Source: an uncultured Prevotella sp. (GTDB lineage Bacteria > Bacteroidota > Bacteroidia > Bacteroidales > Bacteroidaceae). Taken from it: a stretch of 43,075 bases of DNA. The notes under the pieces were generated by a model, which did not search any database, had not been told where the DNA came from, and worked only from the letters and a program-made list of their open reading frames with translations. The translations under genes were made by a program, and so were the position numbers. Within the stretch, counting starts at the first letter, position 1. Each line of letters starts with the position of its first letter. Positions 24,676-33,502 of this stretch are shown piece by piece. The stretch covers positions 1-43,075 of the forward strand of contig UQKO01000015.1 in assembly GCA_900541575.1 (NCBI GenBank), read 5' to 3'.

Positions 24676-25866
24676 TTACTTCACCAAGTCGAGTGTGTCG
24701 CTAGCGATGAGCATTTCTTCATCGGTGGGCACTACGACAATCTTCACCTTGCTGTCGGGAGTAGAGATAATCTCTTCCTCACCAAAGTTTTTCTTGTTCT
24801 TCTCAGTGTCTACCTTGATGCCCATAAATTCGAGGTCTTCTACGGCGCCCTGACGAACGTCCCATTGGTGTTCGCCCACACCGGCCGTGAACACGATGAT
24901 ATCTACACCGCCCATCACGGCGGCATAAGAGCCGATGTACTTTTTGATGCGGTAACTGTACATTTCCATGGCAAGTTTGCAGCGCTCGTTGCCCTCGCGA
25001 ATTCCTGCTTCTACCTCACGAATATCGCTCGATACGCCAGAGATGCCTTTTACACCACTTTGCTTGTTGAGCAAGTCGCTCATTTGGTCGGGATCGAGGC
25101 CTTCCTTCTTCATGATGCTCAGCACCGCTGAAGGGTCTACATCGCCAGAACGAGTACCCATCATGAGGCCTTCGAGAGGAGTAAGCCCCATTGAGGTGTC
25201 GACACACTTGCCATACTTTACAGCCGAAACGGAAGCACCATTACCAATGTGGCAGGTGATGATGCGCACGTCTTCGGGCTTCACACCGAGCACTTCGCAC
25301 ACACGAGCTGTTACGAAGCGGTGGCTTGTGCCGTGAGCACCCCAACGACGAATGTTGTTTTGTTCGTAGTACTTATATGGTACGGCATACATGTAGGCCT
25401 TTGCGGGCATGGTCTGATGGAAAGCTGTATCGAATACGAATACCTGGGGCAGATTGGGAAGCATTTGCTTCACTGCCATATAGCCCTTGAGGTGAGCATC
25501 TGAGTGAAGCGGAGCGAGTTCCATGTACTGCTTCCATTCTTGTAGCATTTCGTCGGTGACAATTTGGCTCTTAGTGAAACGTCCACCAGCCACGATGCGG
25601 TGGCCAGCTGCGCCAATCTCATCGAGACTCTTGATGGCACCATATACGGGATTCAGTAGGGTGTCGAACATAAGTTTGATACCCTCTGTGTGGGTGGGAC
25701 AAGGCGATTCGATAATCTTAGTCTCGCCGTTGATTTTGGTTTTGAGGAAAGAGCCTTCGAGGCCAATCTTTTCGATGCCGCCGGCAGCGAGTACAGACTT
25801 ATCGTCCATCTCGTAGAGTTTATACTTGATAGAAGAACTGCCGCAGTTGATTACGAGGATTTTCAT
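24676..25866 (-). CDS. ackA: Acetate kinase
   Basis: A 396-residue acetate kinase: acetyl phosphate + ADP to acetate + ATP, the ATP-yielding step of acetate fermentation. The ASKHA-fold signatures are clear: NCGSSSIKYKL at the N terminus, GTSHRF, HIGNGASVSAV, GLTPLEGLMMGTRSGD and FTAGVGEH near the C terminus. Length is normal. It follows pta with a 35-bp gap in the usual pta-ackA operon, which interconverts acetyl-CoA and acetate via acetyl phosphate. Confidence 0.98.
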   Translation of the reverse strand: MKILVINCGSSSIKYKLYEMDDKSVLAAGGIEKIGLEGSFLKTKINGETKIIESPCPTHTEGIKLMFDTLLNPVYGAIKSLDEIGAAGHRIVAGGRFTKSQIVTDEMLQEWKQYMELAPLHSDAHLKGYMAVKQMLPNLPQVFVFDTAFHQTMPAKAYMYAVPYKYYEQNNIRRWGAHGTSHRFVTARVCEVLGVKPEDVRIITCHIGNGASVSAVKYGKCVDTSMGLTPLEGLMMGTRSGDVDPSAVLSIMKKEGLDPDQMSDLLNKQSGVKGISGVSSDIREVEAGIREGNERCKLAMEMYSYRIKKYIGSYAAVMGGVDIIVFTAGVGEHQWDVRQGAVEDLEFMGIKVDTEKNKKNFGEEEIISTPDSKVKIVVVPTDEEMLIASDTLDLVK

Positions 25867-25901
25867 TCTTTGAAAAGGAGTTTAGAGAGATATGATGCTT
25901 C

Positions 25902-26915
25902 TTATTCTGCCGACTTGGCTGCAATAGCTTGGTTGGCGGTGATGGCTACCATCATGTAGACATCGTCTACGGAGCAACCACGTGATAGGTCATTGACAGG
26001 ACGAGCAATACCCTGAAGGATGGGGCCGATAGCGGTGGCATGGCCAAGGCGCTGCACGAGCTTGTAGCCAATGTTTCCTACTTCGAGCGAGGGTACTACA
26101 AGAACATTTGCCTTACCAGCAATCTCGCTACCCGGAGCCTTCGACGCACCTACAGAGGGCACAAGGGCTGCATCGGCTTGGAGTTCACCATCAATCTTGA
26201 GCGAGGGATCGAGCTGCTTAGCAATGGCAAGGGCTTCTACCACCTTGTCTACAACTTCATGTTTGGCAGAGCCTTTCGTCGAGAAACTAAGCATTGCTAC
26301 GCGAGGATCAATGCCTGCTACTGCCTGTGCAGTGCGAGCCGTGCAAACGGCAATCTGAGCCAGTTGATTGGCGTCGGGCACAGGAGTTACGGCTACATCT
26401 CCCATCATGATGATGCCATTGTCGCCACATTCAGGAGCGTGAGTAAGCAGTAGCATAGCACCGCTCACGCAAGTGATACCAGGTGCAGTCTTGATAATCT
26501 GTAGTGCTGGGCGGAGTACGTTGCCCGTGGTGTTACGAGCACCAGCAAGCTGACCATCAGCATCGCCGCTCTTGATAATCATACAACCGAAGTACAGAGG
26601 GTCGAGCACCTTCTTGCGAGCCTCTTCGATAGTCATTCCTTTCTTCTTGCGAAGTTCGGCAAGGAGTTGAGCATATTCTTCTTTCTTCGGGCTAGTGGCA
26701 GGGTCGATAATGGTGGCCTTGTCGATGTTGCCTAAGCCCCACTGCTTAGCAAGCGAGTGAATTTCGTCTACATTGCCAAGAATGATGAGGTCTGCCACGC
26801 CATCGGTTAGAATTCTATTGGCGGCTTTTAAGGTGCGTTCTTCCGTACCTTCGGGAAGAACAATGCGCTGCTTATTGGATTTAGCACGCGCAATGAGTTG
26901 TTCGATGAGTTCCAT
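25902..26915 (-). CDS. pta: Phosphate acetyltransferase
   Basis: A 337-residue phosphotransacetylase: acetyl-CoA + phosphate to acetyl phosphate + CoA. It is the short form with only the catalytic PTA_PTB domain. Signatures include RIVLPEGTEERTLKAA, GARNTTGNVLRPALQ, MLSFSTKGSAKHE and DGELQADAALVPS. First gene of the pta-ackA operon, with a candidate promoter at 27037-27044. Confidence 0.98.
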   Translation of the reverse strand: MELIEQLIARAKSNKQRIVLPEGTEERTLKAANRILTDGVADLIILGNVDEIHSLAKQWGLGNIDKATIIDPATSPKKEEYAQLLAELRKKKGMTIEEARKKVLDPLYFGCMIIKSGDADGQLAGARNTTGNVLRPALQIIKTAPGITCVSGAMLLLTHAPECGDNGIIMMGDVAVTPVPDANQLAQIAVCTARTAQAVAGIDPRVAMLSFSTKGSAKHEVVDKVVEALAIAKQLDPSLKIDGELQADAALVPSVGASKAPGSEIAGKANVLVVPSLEVGNIGYKLVQRLGHATAIGPILQGIARPVNDLSRGCSVDDVYMMVAITANQAIAAKSAE

Positions 26916-27036
26916 AAAAGATTTATGTATACTTTATAGATGTTGTTTCGTTATGATAGAAGTTGTTTTTTCGTAGGATAAATTCTTTCGGTGTATTTCT
27001 GAAAGAATATTTCCATGCGTGATTTTTATTTCTTTG

Positions 27037-27044
27037 CAAAGTTA
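27037..27044 (-). promoter_or_regulatory. Candidate -7 element of pta-ackA
   Basis: TAACTTTG on the minus strand fits TAnnTTTG, giving a leader of roughly 110-120 bases before pta. The nearest TTG upstream is 25 bases away, wider than usual. Confidence 0.45.
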
Positions 27045-27083
27045 ATCACTTTTATTCTTATGGTCGCATCAAATTAAAATAAT

Positions 27084-27113
27084 TTTCGCCGACGCTAGGT
27101 GGCATCGGCGAAA
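27084..27113 (-). terminator. Terminator of the acyltransferase operon
   Basis: TTCGCCGA (27085-27092) pairs with TCGGCGAA (27105-27112) with a 12-base loop, 32 bases beyond the stop; the minus strand continues as TTATTTTAATTTG. A good intrinsic terminator. Confidence 0.7.
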
Positions 27114-27144
27114 TATAATTGGGGGAGCGTGAAGAATAGGGCTC

Positions 27145-28125
27145 CTATTGCTTTTCTACGTTAAATATCTGTTCGAAAAGATTGAGACTGTCGGGATGCT
27201 CTTTTGCAAAGGAGTCGATGTGGCGCATGCGTTTTTGCTCAAGAATCTCGTCAACAGCGATGAAGATTCCTGTTTCCTCTACATCGCCAAATTCATGATT
27301 GATGGCAGTGCCAAATACGCGCATAGTGGGACTGAGTCCCATGTAAGCGTTGACAAGGGGAGGAATGTTGTAGCCGCGCTTGCGCACTTCGGTGTTGAGT
27401 ATTTTATAGTCTTCTTTAAAGTCGTTGCGAGTAAAGAGTGCAGCGAGATCTTCGTGGGGTGTTTCAATGTGTAGCGGGGTGATGGGGGTGACAAGATGCT
27501 CTTTGTCGCCAAAGTGCTTGTCGAGGAAGAAGAGTATCATGTCGCGGGCCTGACGATTGAACGATGGATACATCGTCATCTTGCCAAAGAAGTATTTCAG
27601 ATTGGGCATGATCACGGTGAGTGCTCCAAGTCCGTCCCAAAGGTTGTCGAGGGCAAAAATCCCCTTGCTTAGTGCTCGTGTACTTTGATATTCAAGGGTG
27701 ACGAAAGATCTGCCAAGTTCTACAGTATCTGCCATGTAAGTGTGCAGAAACTCGTCGGAGAAATGGAACATATGGCTTGTGGCCAAGCATGGTTGTCCTG
27801 CTGCATCGTATCTTGCTTCTCTTCCAGGCAAGAATCGATAACCACCCAAGATAAGTTCTGCCTCTGGATCCCATACGATGAGTTGATAGTAAGGGTGTTC
27901 GCAAGTGTCGAACTCATCCCAATCGAGTTCCATGCCAGTGCCGCCGCCAGCTGCGCGGAATGCTATTTCGCGAAGTCGACCAATTTCTCGCATCACGTTG
28001 GGGGCTTGCTGATAGGTAATGATGTAGATTTCGTTGCCTGCCTTGTTGGTGCTACGCAGACGACGCTCATGGGTTAGTTCTTGTTTTAATAGACTTTTGT
28101 CTACTGGGGGTATAATGGTTTGCAT
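27145..28125 (-). CDS. glsB: GNAT-fold N-acyltransferase, probable glycine-lipid GlsB
   Basis: A 326-residue OlsB-like (hemolysin-A type) N-acyltransferase. I chose the ATG at 28125 (MQTIIPPVDK) over a GTG three codons upstream. Landmarks are RLREIAFRAAGGGTGMELDWDEFD, LILGGYRFLPG and VELGRSFVTLEYQ, typical of the family that moves a 3-hydroxy-acyl chain from acyl carrier protein to an amino-acid amine. In Bacteroides thetaiotaomicron the GlsB-GlsA pair makes glycine lipids; in other phyla OlsB-OlsA makes ornithine lipids. The partner PlsC-like gene is just upstream (105-bp gap), fitting the two-step route. The substrate, glycine rather than ornithine, is inferred from the likely lineage. Confidence 0.8.
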   Translation of the reverse strand: MQTIIPPVDKSLLKQELTHERRLRSTNKAGNEIYIITYQQAPNVMREIGRLREIAFRAAGGGTGMELDWDEFDTCEHPYYQLIVWDPEAELILGGYRFLPGREARYDAAGQPCLATSHMFHFSDEFLHTYMADTVELGRSFVTLEYQSTRALSKGIFALDNLWDGLGALTVIMPNLKYFFGKMTMYPSFNRQARDMILFFLDKHFGDKEHLVTPITPLHIETPHEDLAALFTRNDFKEDYKILNTEVRKRGYNIPPLVNAYMGLSPTMRVFGTAINHEFGDVEETGIFIAVDEILEQKRMRHIDSFAKEHPDSLNLFEQIFNVEKQ

Positions 28126-28230
28126 GATGCACACAGAAAATTAGTGTCGTTTTTGTGGAGAGTAGGCTCCTCTGTTCTTCAACTTCTAGTTATTCAAGAG
28201 ATTTTCTAGATTTTCCAAACTATGAGGCAA

Positions 28231-29064
28231 CTAAAATTGCATATCATAGACCTTTTGCTCCACCCATTGTGCCCATTCTGCGGGACGACGAGAGTGGTCA
28301 AAAGTTTGCCAAGGGATGGGTTCGCCTATGCGAACGCGGAAGGTCTTGTGTCGATTGAGAAAAGTCTCGTCGGCAAGGAAGAGCATGGCGATGTTGAACT
28401 TTAATCCAAGTCTTTTGCCTAACGATGCCCAACGATAGAAACGATCGGAGTTGCGTCCTTCAAAGTAGATGGGAACTACGTCGCGTTGGGTTTCAATGCT
28501 CTTGGTGATGAAAGTCTTATTCCAAGGCACGTCATGAATAATTCCTTTTTCTCTGCGAGAACATAGCCCCGCGGGAAACATAATCACGTGATTGTCGCTT
28601 TGAAAAGCAGCTTCTACCATACGTGGAAGGTCGCGGCTCTGCTTCCCCGTCTTGTTAATGGGTACACAGAGGGGGGCTAGTCCGTGGAGGTTCATCAGAA
28701 GGTCGTTGACAAGATATCGGATGCGTCCTTTGTATTGATGGCCTAATAGTTGGCCAATGGCAATGCCGTCGGGGCCACCTAGCGGATGATTGCTTACAAA
28801 GGTAAATCGGCGTCCGTCGGCGTCATCGGGTAGATGGTTAATACCTTCCACTTCGAGTCGATCGTCAAGGAAATTCATGACTGCATCGAGCCAAGGAACT
28901 CCTTGCATATCACCTACTTCGGTGAGAAATTCATTAATCTCGTTTTGATGGACAATGCGCTTCAGCCACGAACGTACAATATGGGGCACGTAGCGAGCCT
29001 TTTTCCCCGCCTTGTTGCTGAGTATTTGATCGATGTCTATCTTGGAAACAGTATCTTTATTCAC
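28231..29064 (-). CDS. glsA: PlsC-like O-acyltransferase, probable glycine-lipid GlsA
   Basis: A 277-residue 1-acylglycerol-phosphate-acyltransferase-fold protein, started by GTG at 29064 (no in-frame ATG close by). The catalytic block reads FVSNHPLGGPDGIAIGQ: the His and Asp are five residues apart rather than the usual four of HX4D, which I recall as a trait of this subfamily. Further motifs are MFPAGLCSRREKG (substrate-binding block) and VPIYFEGRNS. It would add the second, ester-linked acyl chain to the product of the downstream N-acyltransferase. The gene is divergent from a membrane-bound AraC-type regulator, a possible controller. Confidence 0.8.
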   Translation of the reverse strand: MNKDTVSKIDIDQILSNKAGKKARYVPHIVRSWLKRIVHQNEINEFLTEVGDMQGVPWLDAVMNFLDDRLEVEGINHLPDDADGRRFTFVSNHPLGGPDGIAIGQLLGHQYKGRIRYLVNDLLMNLHGLAPLCVPINKTGKQSRDLPRMVEAAFQSDNHVIMFPAGLCSRREKGIIHDVPWNKTFITKSIETQRDVVPIYFEGRNSDRFYRWASLGKRLGLKFNIAMLFLADETFLNRHKTFRVRIGEPIPWQTFDHSRRPAEWAQWVEQKVYDMQF

Positions 29065-29131
29065 TCTTGTTAGTGTACTTAATCACAATTATTATTGTTG
29101 ATTGGATGCGTTTAGTTTGCTAACATCGGTG

Positions 29132-29139
29132 CAAATGTA
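29132..29139 (-). promoter_or_regulatory. Candidate -7 element of the acyltransferase operon
   Basis: TACATTTG on the minus strand fits TAnnTTTG, 67 bases upstream of the GTG start. No clear -33 element. Confidence 0.4.
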
Positions 29140-29248
29140 CAAAATTATTTTCTCCCTAGCTCCTTTTCGAGCCGCAGTTTTGCGGCGGAGGAAAGGTTTG
29201 TGATGAACGAAAAATAAAGTTTTCGAGCATTGCATGGAATGTTTTTCA

Positions 29249-29256
29249 TACCTTTG
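29249..29256 (+). promoter_or_regulatory. Candidate -7 element of the AraC-type regulator
   Basis: TACCTTTG fits the Bacteroidetes consensus; a TTG at 29230-29232 lies 16 bases upstream, slightly closer than usual. The leader would be about 150 bases. Confidence 0.5.
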
Positions 29257-29412
29257 CATGTACAATATAATTCTATTATAAGGAAACGTGGTCTCTTATT
29301 TAGAAGAAATCTTCCTTATATGTTTAAAGAAAATATGCCTATGGCATGAGCGTAATGACCTAGGAGGAAAATTTGGAAGGTCTCTAGCATAGGAACTCAT
29401 AATGCAGAAATT

Positions 29413-30513
29413 ATGTACACACTCATACTCGTTACTACAGAATTTGCGGCTGCGGCCCATTTGATGATGAGCTTAGTCATGTTTTATCTTGCGCGTCGTA
29501 GCGTGCAGTTTCTTTCGCAGGCTTGGATCATGCTGCTTATATGTTTGATGTATTGCGGTGCGCTCGCTTTTGTGGCTACTCATGATTCCATTCCGCAGTT
29601 GGGCATACTTCATCCCGTACTTCTTATTTATTTGCTAGCTTGCTCTTACTTGCAGAGTATTTATCCTCTTGGACTTTGTATGCCAGGCTACTTACAGTGG
29701 GGGCGAATGTGGGGCTATGCCGTTCCTGCTCTTATGATTATTTTTATTTACTGCATAGGTGCATCGGTGGGTAGTAACCTTGCTAAGGTATACAATCTGC
29801 AAGATATTTCGCAATATTTTCTTTCGGGCGATGTGGTGCTTCGTATTATCTCCCTTTTGCTCTCGGGTTATTATATCGTGAATATTTTCCGCTTGCCTCA
29901 TAGGTTGGTGCGCAGTATGCAGTTGCCCAACGATCTTATTGCGTATGGTGGTGCACTTGGCATTGTCAGCCTATTCTTTGTGACTATTACCATACATTTC
30001 GATCTTGTAATGCTCACCATCTATATGGTGTTGTTCACGTTGGTCAATATGTTCCTCTTTTTCCGTATATTGCGCCCCACGGTTGAAGCCATATCTTATC
30101 CTGATTTTCGTCAGGTGGAGAATCCGCCCACAAAAGAGGTAATTACACAGTCTGAGGCCGACGACTTTAATGAGGCGAATCTGCATCGATTTGAGGTGAT
30201 GGAATATGTGATGCAGCATGAACAACCTTTTGTGGATTGTAATTTCAATCGTGAACGTCTATGTCGTCTTGCCGGTTTTAATCGTCATATGGCTCTGCAG
30301 AGCCTGCGTTCGCAAGGGTATAATGATATTCACGAATACATCATGCGCTATCGTGTGGCAGAACTTCGTCGGCGTATTGAGGCGGGAGAAATTACCGATT
30401 TGAAAGATGTGACTGAAGTAGGATTTCGTTCCCTTCGCTCTGCCACGACAAGTTTTGAACGCTATGAAAATCAAGACTTGCAAGTTTATTTCGAGGCAAA
30501 TAAGCGTGGTTGA
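29413..30513 (+). CDS. Seven-helix membrane protein with AraC-type DNA-binding domain
   Basis: A 366-residue one-component regulator held in the membrane. Seven hydrophobic segments can be counted (about 4-24, 36-56, 62-85, 99-120, 138-158, 170-190, 193-215). After a linker, residues about 275-362 form an AraC-type double helix-turn-helix: RERLCRLAGFNRHMALQSL for the first, then YIMRYRVAELRRRI and DVTEVGFRSLRSATTSFERY for the second. The protein would sense a membrane or periplasmic signal and bind DNA without release. It is divergent from the glycine-lipid genes, so these are the first target to consider. The target is inferred from position only. Confidence 0.85.
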   Translation: MYTLILVTTEFAAAAHLMMSLVMFYLARRSVQFLSQAWIMLLICLMYCGALAFVATHDSIPQLGILHPVLLIYLLACSYLQSIYPLGLCMPGYLQWGRMWGYAVPALMIIFIYCIGASVGSNLAKVYNLQDISQYFLSGDVVLRIISLLLSGYYIVNIFRLPHRLVRSMQLPNDLIAYGGALGIVSLFFVTITIHFDLVMLTIYMVLFTLVNMFLFFRILRPTVEAISYPDFRQVENPPTKEVITQSEADDFNEANLHRFEVMEYVMQHEQPFVDCNFNRERLCRLAGFNRHMALQSLRSQGYNDIHEYIMRYRVAELRRRIEAGEITDLKDVTEVGFRSLRSATTSFERYENQDLQVYFEANKRG

Positions 30514-30588
30514 TAGCATTAAGCAGTTTATAAAAACAGATAATAACTTGTGTACAAGGTCTTGTTGTTAGATGTTCTGGAAAAGGTT

Positions 30589-30634
30589 GAGGCGCGCCGA
30601 GCATGTATGAGAGATTACATGCTCGGCGCGCCTC
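30589..30634. terminator. Long perfect hairpin between converging genes
   Basis: A 19-bp perfect stem (30589-30607 with 30616-30634; arm GAGGCGCGCCGAGCATGTA) and 8-base loop lie between the AraC-type gene and the NADH dehydrogenase gene, which converge. The minus side continues AACCTTTTCC, a modest U tract; the plus side GTTGTCTAT lacks one. The GC-rich stem stands out from surrounding DNA. Confidence 0.7.
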
Positions 30635-30707
30635 GTTGTCTATAAGAGGAGAGGGTAGAGTCTAAAGAAGTGAATTAGTTTCTAGGCGAAACTTTTTCTA
30701 ACGAAGT

Positions 30708-32096
30708 CTACTTCTTTTCCTCTTCTTTCTCTAAATTGGGATCATCGGATCCTTCGCTCAACAAGTCAGTTCCCCAGTGGGTAGATGCAAGTCGCTTTTC
30801 TCGTTCTACTACTTCCTTGGCTTTCTTTGCGTAGATAATCATGCGGAGCGACTGTGAATAAGATACGTAGTTCCAAAGCCAATTGAATAGCACAATCATC
30901 TTGTTACGCACGCCGAGGATAGAGCGGAGGTGGACTACGAGCCAAAGCACCCAGGCGAAGAATCCGCCAAACTTCATCTTGCTAAATTCTGCTACGGCGC
31001 GGTTTCGGCCCACGGTAGCCATGGTGCCGAGGTTCTTATAATGGAAAGGCTTCAGTTCTTTGCCTGCTTCGAGTCGCTTCAAGTTCTTGGCTAGGTTGTT
31101 GCCTTGCTGAATAGCCACCTGAGCTAGCTGCGGGTGTCCTCCCGTCCAGTTGTCGTCGCCCTCGGGCATGATACATTGGTCGCCAATGCAGAACACGCCG
31201 TCAAGTTCAGGCACTTGGTTGAATGCGTCTACGATGATGCGTCTGCCGCGTCCCAAGTGCGAGGAAGCAAGATTGCCAACAGGCTGTGCAGCTACACCGC
31301 TCACCCAGATGAAGGTACGCGTAGCAATGCTGCTACCATCTTTAAGCATCACGTTGTGTCCTTTATAGTCGGTCACCATTTTGTTGAGCAATACGTTTAC
31401 GCCCATGCTGCGCAGGTATTTCTCTACCTTTTGGCTAGATTCTTTGCTCATGGCGGGGAGGAGGCGTGGACCTGCTTCGATAAGGTAGATGTGCATTAGC
31501 GAGGTGGGCAAATCGGGGTAGTCCTTAGGAAGTACGAAATTCTTCATTTCGCTCAGAGCACCAGCGATCTCTACACCTGTTGCACCACCACCCACGATGA
31601 CGATGTTGAGCAATTCTTGACGTTCTTTTTCAGTGGCACAAGTGAGTGCACGCTCAAAGTTGTCGAGCAGAGCGTTGCGCAGTCCCATAGCTTCACTCAC
31701 GTTCTTCATTGGCATGGCTTCTTCGGCCACGTTTTGATTGCCAAAGAAGTTGGTTGTTGCACCTGCGGCCAGTACGAGGTAGTCGTAGTGTACCTTACCG
31801 ATGGAAGTTTGTATAATCTTGTGTTCGGGGAAGATAGAGCGCACTTCGGCCATGCGGAAGAAGAAGTCTTTCTTCTTTTGGAAAATCTTGCGGAAGGGGA
31901 AAGAGATAGAGCTCGGTTCGATACCTGCCGAAGCAATTTGGTAAATCAGGGGTGGAAACTGGTGGTAGTTGTTGCGATCAATCAGCACCACTTGAAAGTT
32001 GCTATTGCGCAATTTGTTGGCCAGCTTCAGTCCGCCGAAGCCGCCGCCTACGATCACCACTCTTTTCTTTTCTGTCTTAGGAAGGTTAAAGCTCAT
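30708..32096 (-). CDS. ndh: Type II NADH dehydrogenase (NDH-2)
   Basis: A 462-residue FAD-dependent NADH:quinone oxidoreductase of the non-proton-pumping type. The start at 32096 (MSFNLPKTEKKRV) places the FAD-binding fingerprint VVIVGGGFGGLKLA directly after the N terminus; the frame is open 14 codons earlier, overlapping the promoter. A second dinucleotide fold, IVIVGGGATGVEIAGAL, binds NADH, and FCIGDQC with HPQLAQVAIQQG completes the FAD site. The C-terminal part (FFAWVLWLVVHLRSILG...) contains hydrophobic, amphipathic helices that hold it to the membrane. It passes electrons from NADH to menaquinone. Confidence 0.95.
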   Translation of the reverse strand: MSFNLPKTEKKRVVIVGGGFGGLKLANKLRNSNFQVVLIDRNNYHQFPPLIYQIASAGIEPSSISFPFRKIFQKKKDFFFRMAEVRSIFPEHKIIQTSIGKVHYDYLVLAAGATTNFFGNQNVAEEAMPMKNVSEAMGLRNALLDNFERALTCATEKERQELLNIVIVGGGATGVEIAGALSEMKNFVLPKDYPDLPTSLMHIYLIEAGPRLLPAMSKESSQKVEKYLRSMGVNVLLNKMVTDYKGHNVMLKDGSSIATRTFIWVSGVAAQPVGNLASSHLGRGRRIIVDAFNQVPELDGVFCIGDQCIMPEGDDNWTGGHPQLAQVAIQQGNNLAKNLKRLEAGKELKPFHYKNLGTMATVGRNRAVAEFSKMKFGGFFAWVLWLVVHLRSILGVRNKMIVLFNWLWNYVSYSQSLRMIIYAKKAKEVVEREKRLASTHWGTDLLSEGSDDPNLEKEEEKK

Positions 32097-32135
32097 GTAT
32101 CTATGTTTTCGTGTTACGAATTTGCTAATTTTCCA

Positions 32136-32143
32136 CAAAGTTA
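32136..32143 (-). promoter_or_regulatory. Candidate -7 element of ndh
   Basis: TAACTTTG on the minus strand fits TAnnTTTG, 40 bases upstream of the chosen ndh start. No clear -33 TTG. Confidence 0.5.
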
Positions 32144-32212
32144 CGCCTTATATTCCGTATGTCGTTTAAAATGGTCTAAAAAGATAGCAGAGTTTTTGTT
32201 TTTTGAAATGCA

Positions 32213-32252
32213 AATGCGCATACTGTTACGTTAATGTAGCAATATGCGCATT
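32213..32252. other. Hairpin after the SH3-like protein gene
   Basis: AATGCGCATA (32213-32222) pairs perfectly with TATGCGCATT (32243-32252), with an inner TGTTAC/GTAGCA pairing. It lies 23 bases past the stop at 32275 but the minus strand continues with an A-rich, not U-rich, stretch, so it is at best a weak terminator or a 3'-end stabiliser. Confidence 0.5.
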
Positions 32253-32274
32253 GGTGCGAAGGGGATAAGGATTT

Positions 32275-33312
32275 TTATTGAGCAGTCTGTAGAGGAATAG
32301 TGGAAGGAGAGCACATGTTTCTAGGCAGCGCGTAGCCAGTGTAGCTAAATGAATAAGCGTTGCCGTCTGTACCGCGGAATACTATACGGTCGGTGGGCAG
32401 TTGTCCTTCGGGTGCAATCTGATTGACAATGAGTTCCATATCCTTGTCGGAAAGGTCACGTAGGCTATTGAGGAATGTGTGAAGGCCCTCTTTGCCTTTG
32501 TTGCCTCTTACAAGGAACTTGAACGTTTCATAGTCTTCGTCCATTCCTTCTTCTATCACCTTTTCTACCAGAAGCGGTGCGGCCTGATGGGGATTGTATT
32601 CTATGCTGACGTTCGCCTCAGAGAGAATCATGAAATCGCCTTCTATTTGGGGGTAGATAATCTTTGCACTATTGTAGTAGTAGACCGCTACCATATATTC
32701 AAAGTTATTGAATCGTCCTCTGCTCCTTTTTAATAGGTTGCCTTGTAGGGAAAGGTAGTCCACCTTTTCCTCTTCGGGATTGTTGGGATTGGAGAAAGTG
32801 TAGGGAAGTTTTAGGCTAAGCAACTGCTCAGGCATGCTGCTCGCTACATCGACCACCTTGCAAAAGTCGCCTTTCACCCATCCAAATCGGCTATTGGCTT
32901 TTCCAAGATTGCCTGCATATATTTCGGAGAAGGCGAGTACTTGATACCATCCGTTCTTGGGTTGGTTCTGGTCAGGGTTGACCATGAGCAGATCGTCTTT
33001 CTGTGGGTGATAAGGGGTTACGTAAGCGCCAGTCGATCGGCTGGGGCGATAGCGTGATGCTTCCGTGTCGCCATAGAATAGTTTGGTGTAGGTGTCGATA
33101 GATCCTCCGTCGGAGTTCCACATCATGACTTTGCCCGAGGTGGTGTTGGGCAATCGTCGGAGGTTGACGCCTTCTGTGTTGATCTTTACAAACCTTGTTG
33201 CGTAGGGCACATTCACGTGAATGACGGGGATTCCTTCTTGTGCCATCGCGGTGATGGAAGTTAGCGCGAGGGTTGCGCTAAGAAGGATGGATCGAAGTGT
33301 GAGTGTCTTCAT
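32275..33312 (-). CDS. Secreted protein with an SH3-like N-terminal domain
   Basis: A 345-residue exported protein with signal peptide (MKTLTLRSILLSATLALTSI..., cleavage after AMAQ). The region about 38-155 reads like a bacterial SH3 domain (VNLRRLPNTTSGKVMMWN, then WYQVLAFSEIYAG and FGWVKGDFCKVV). The C-terminal two thirds are not recognised. No enzyme motif seen. Stands between ndh and the split transporter, with no close co-transcribed neighbour. Confidence 0.7.
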   Translation of the reverse strand: MKTLTLRSILLSATLALTSITAMAQEGIPVIHVNVPYATRFVKINTEGVNLRRLPNTTSGKVMMWNSDGGSIDTYTKLFYGDTEASRYRPSRSTGAYVTPYHPQKDDLLMVNPDQNQPKNGWYQVLAFSEIYAGNLGKANSRFGWVKGDFCKVVDVASSMPEQLLSLKLPYTFSNPNNPEEEKVDYLSLQGNLLKRSRGRFNNFEYMVAVYYYNSAKIIYPQIEGDFMILSEANVSIEYNPHQAAPLLVEKVIEEGMDEDYETFKFLVRGNKGKEGLHTFLNSLRDLSDKDMELIVNQIAPEGQLPTDRIVFRGTDGNAYSFSYTGYALPRNMCSPSTIPLQTAQ

Positions 33313-33403
33313 GATACTGAGTGTTAAGGGTGAATATTGTGCAGCACACCCTGTAGGATGCTTTTAATCTGTGAAGCAAATAGATGATGTGCTGTATGCC
33401 GAC

Positions 33404-33434
33404 AAAAATAGCGCTATCTCTTGAGAAATAGCGC
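33404..33434 (-). terminator. Terminator of the split chromate-type transporter operon
   Basis: GCGCTATCTC (33411-33420) pairs with the inverted arm 33425-33434 with one mismatch and a TTGA loop. The minus strand then runs TATTTTTG, a good U tract. It lies 69 bases after the transporter stop. Confidence 0.75.
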
Positions 33435-33502
33435 CATTGGGAATAAAAAATGCTCTTTTGTATTAAAATATCATTATTCTTAATGACAGAAAAGGCCACG
33501 AT

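Larger units (their letters stand above)
29065..29412. other. Divergent spacer between acyltransferases and AraC-type regulator
   Basis: This 348-bp region holds -7 elements facing each way (29132-29139 minus, 29249-29256 plus). Between them is a hairpin at 29162-29196 (GCCGCA/TGCGGC stem, loop GTTT, plus outer CCTTT/AAAGG pairing), placed where it could serve as an operator or fold in a leader RNA. The long leader from about 29262 to 29412 shows no gene. Confidence 0.6.
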
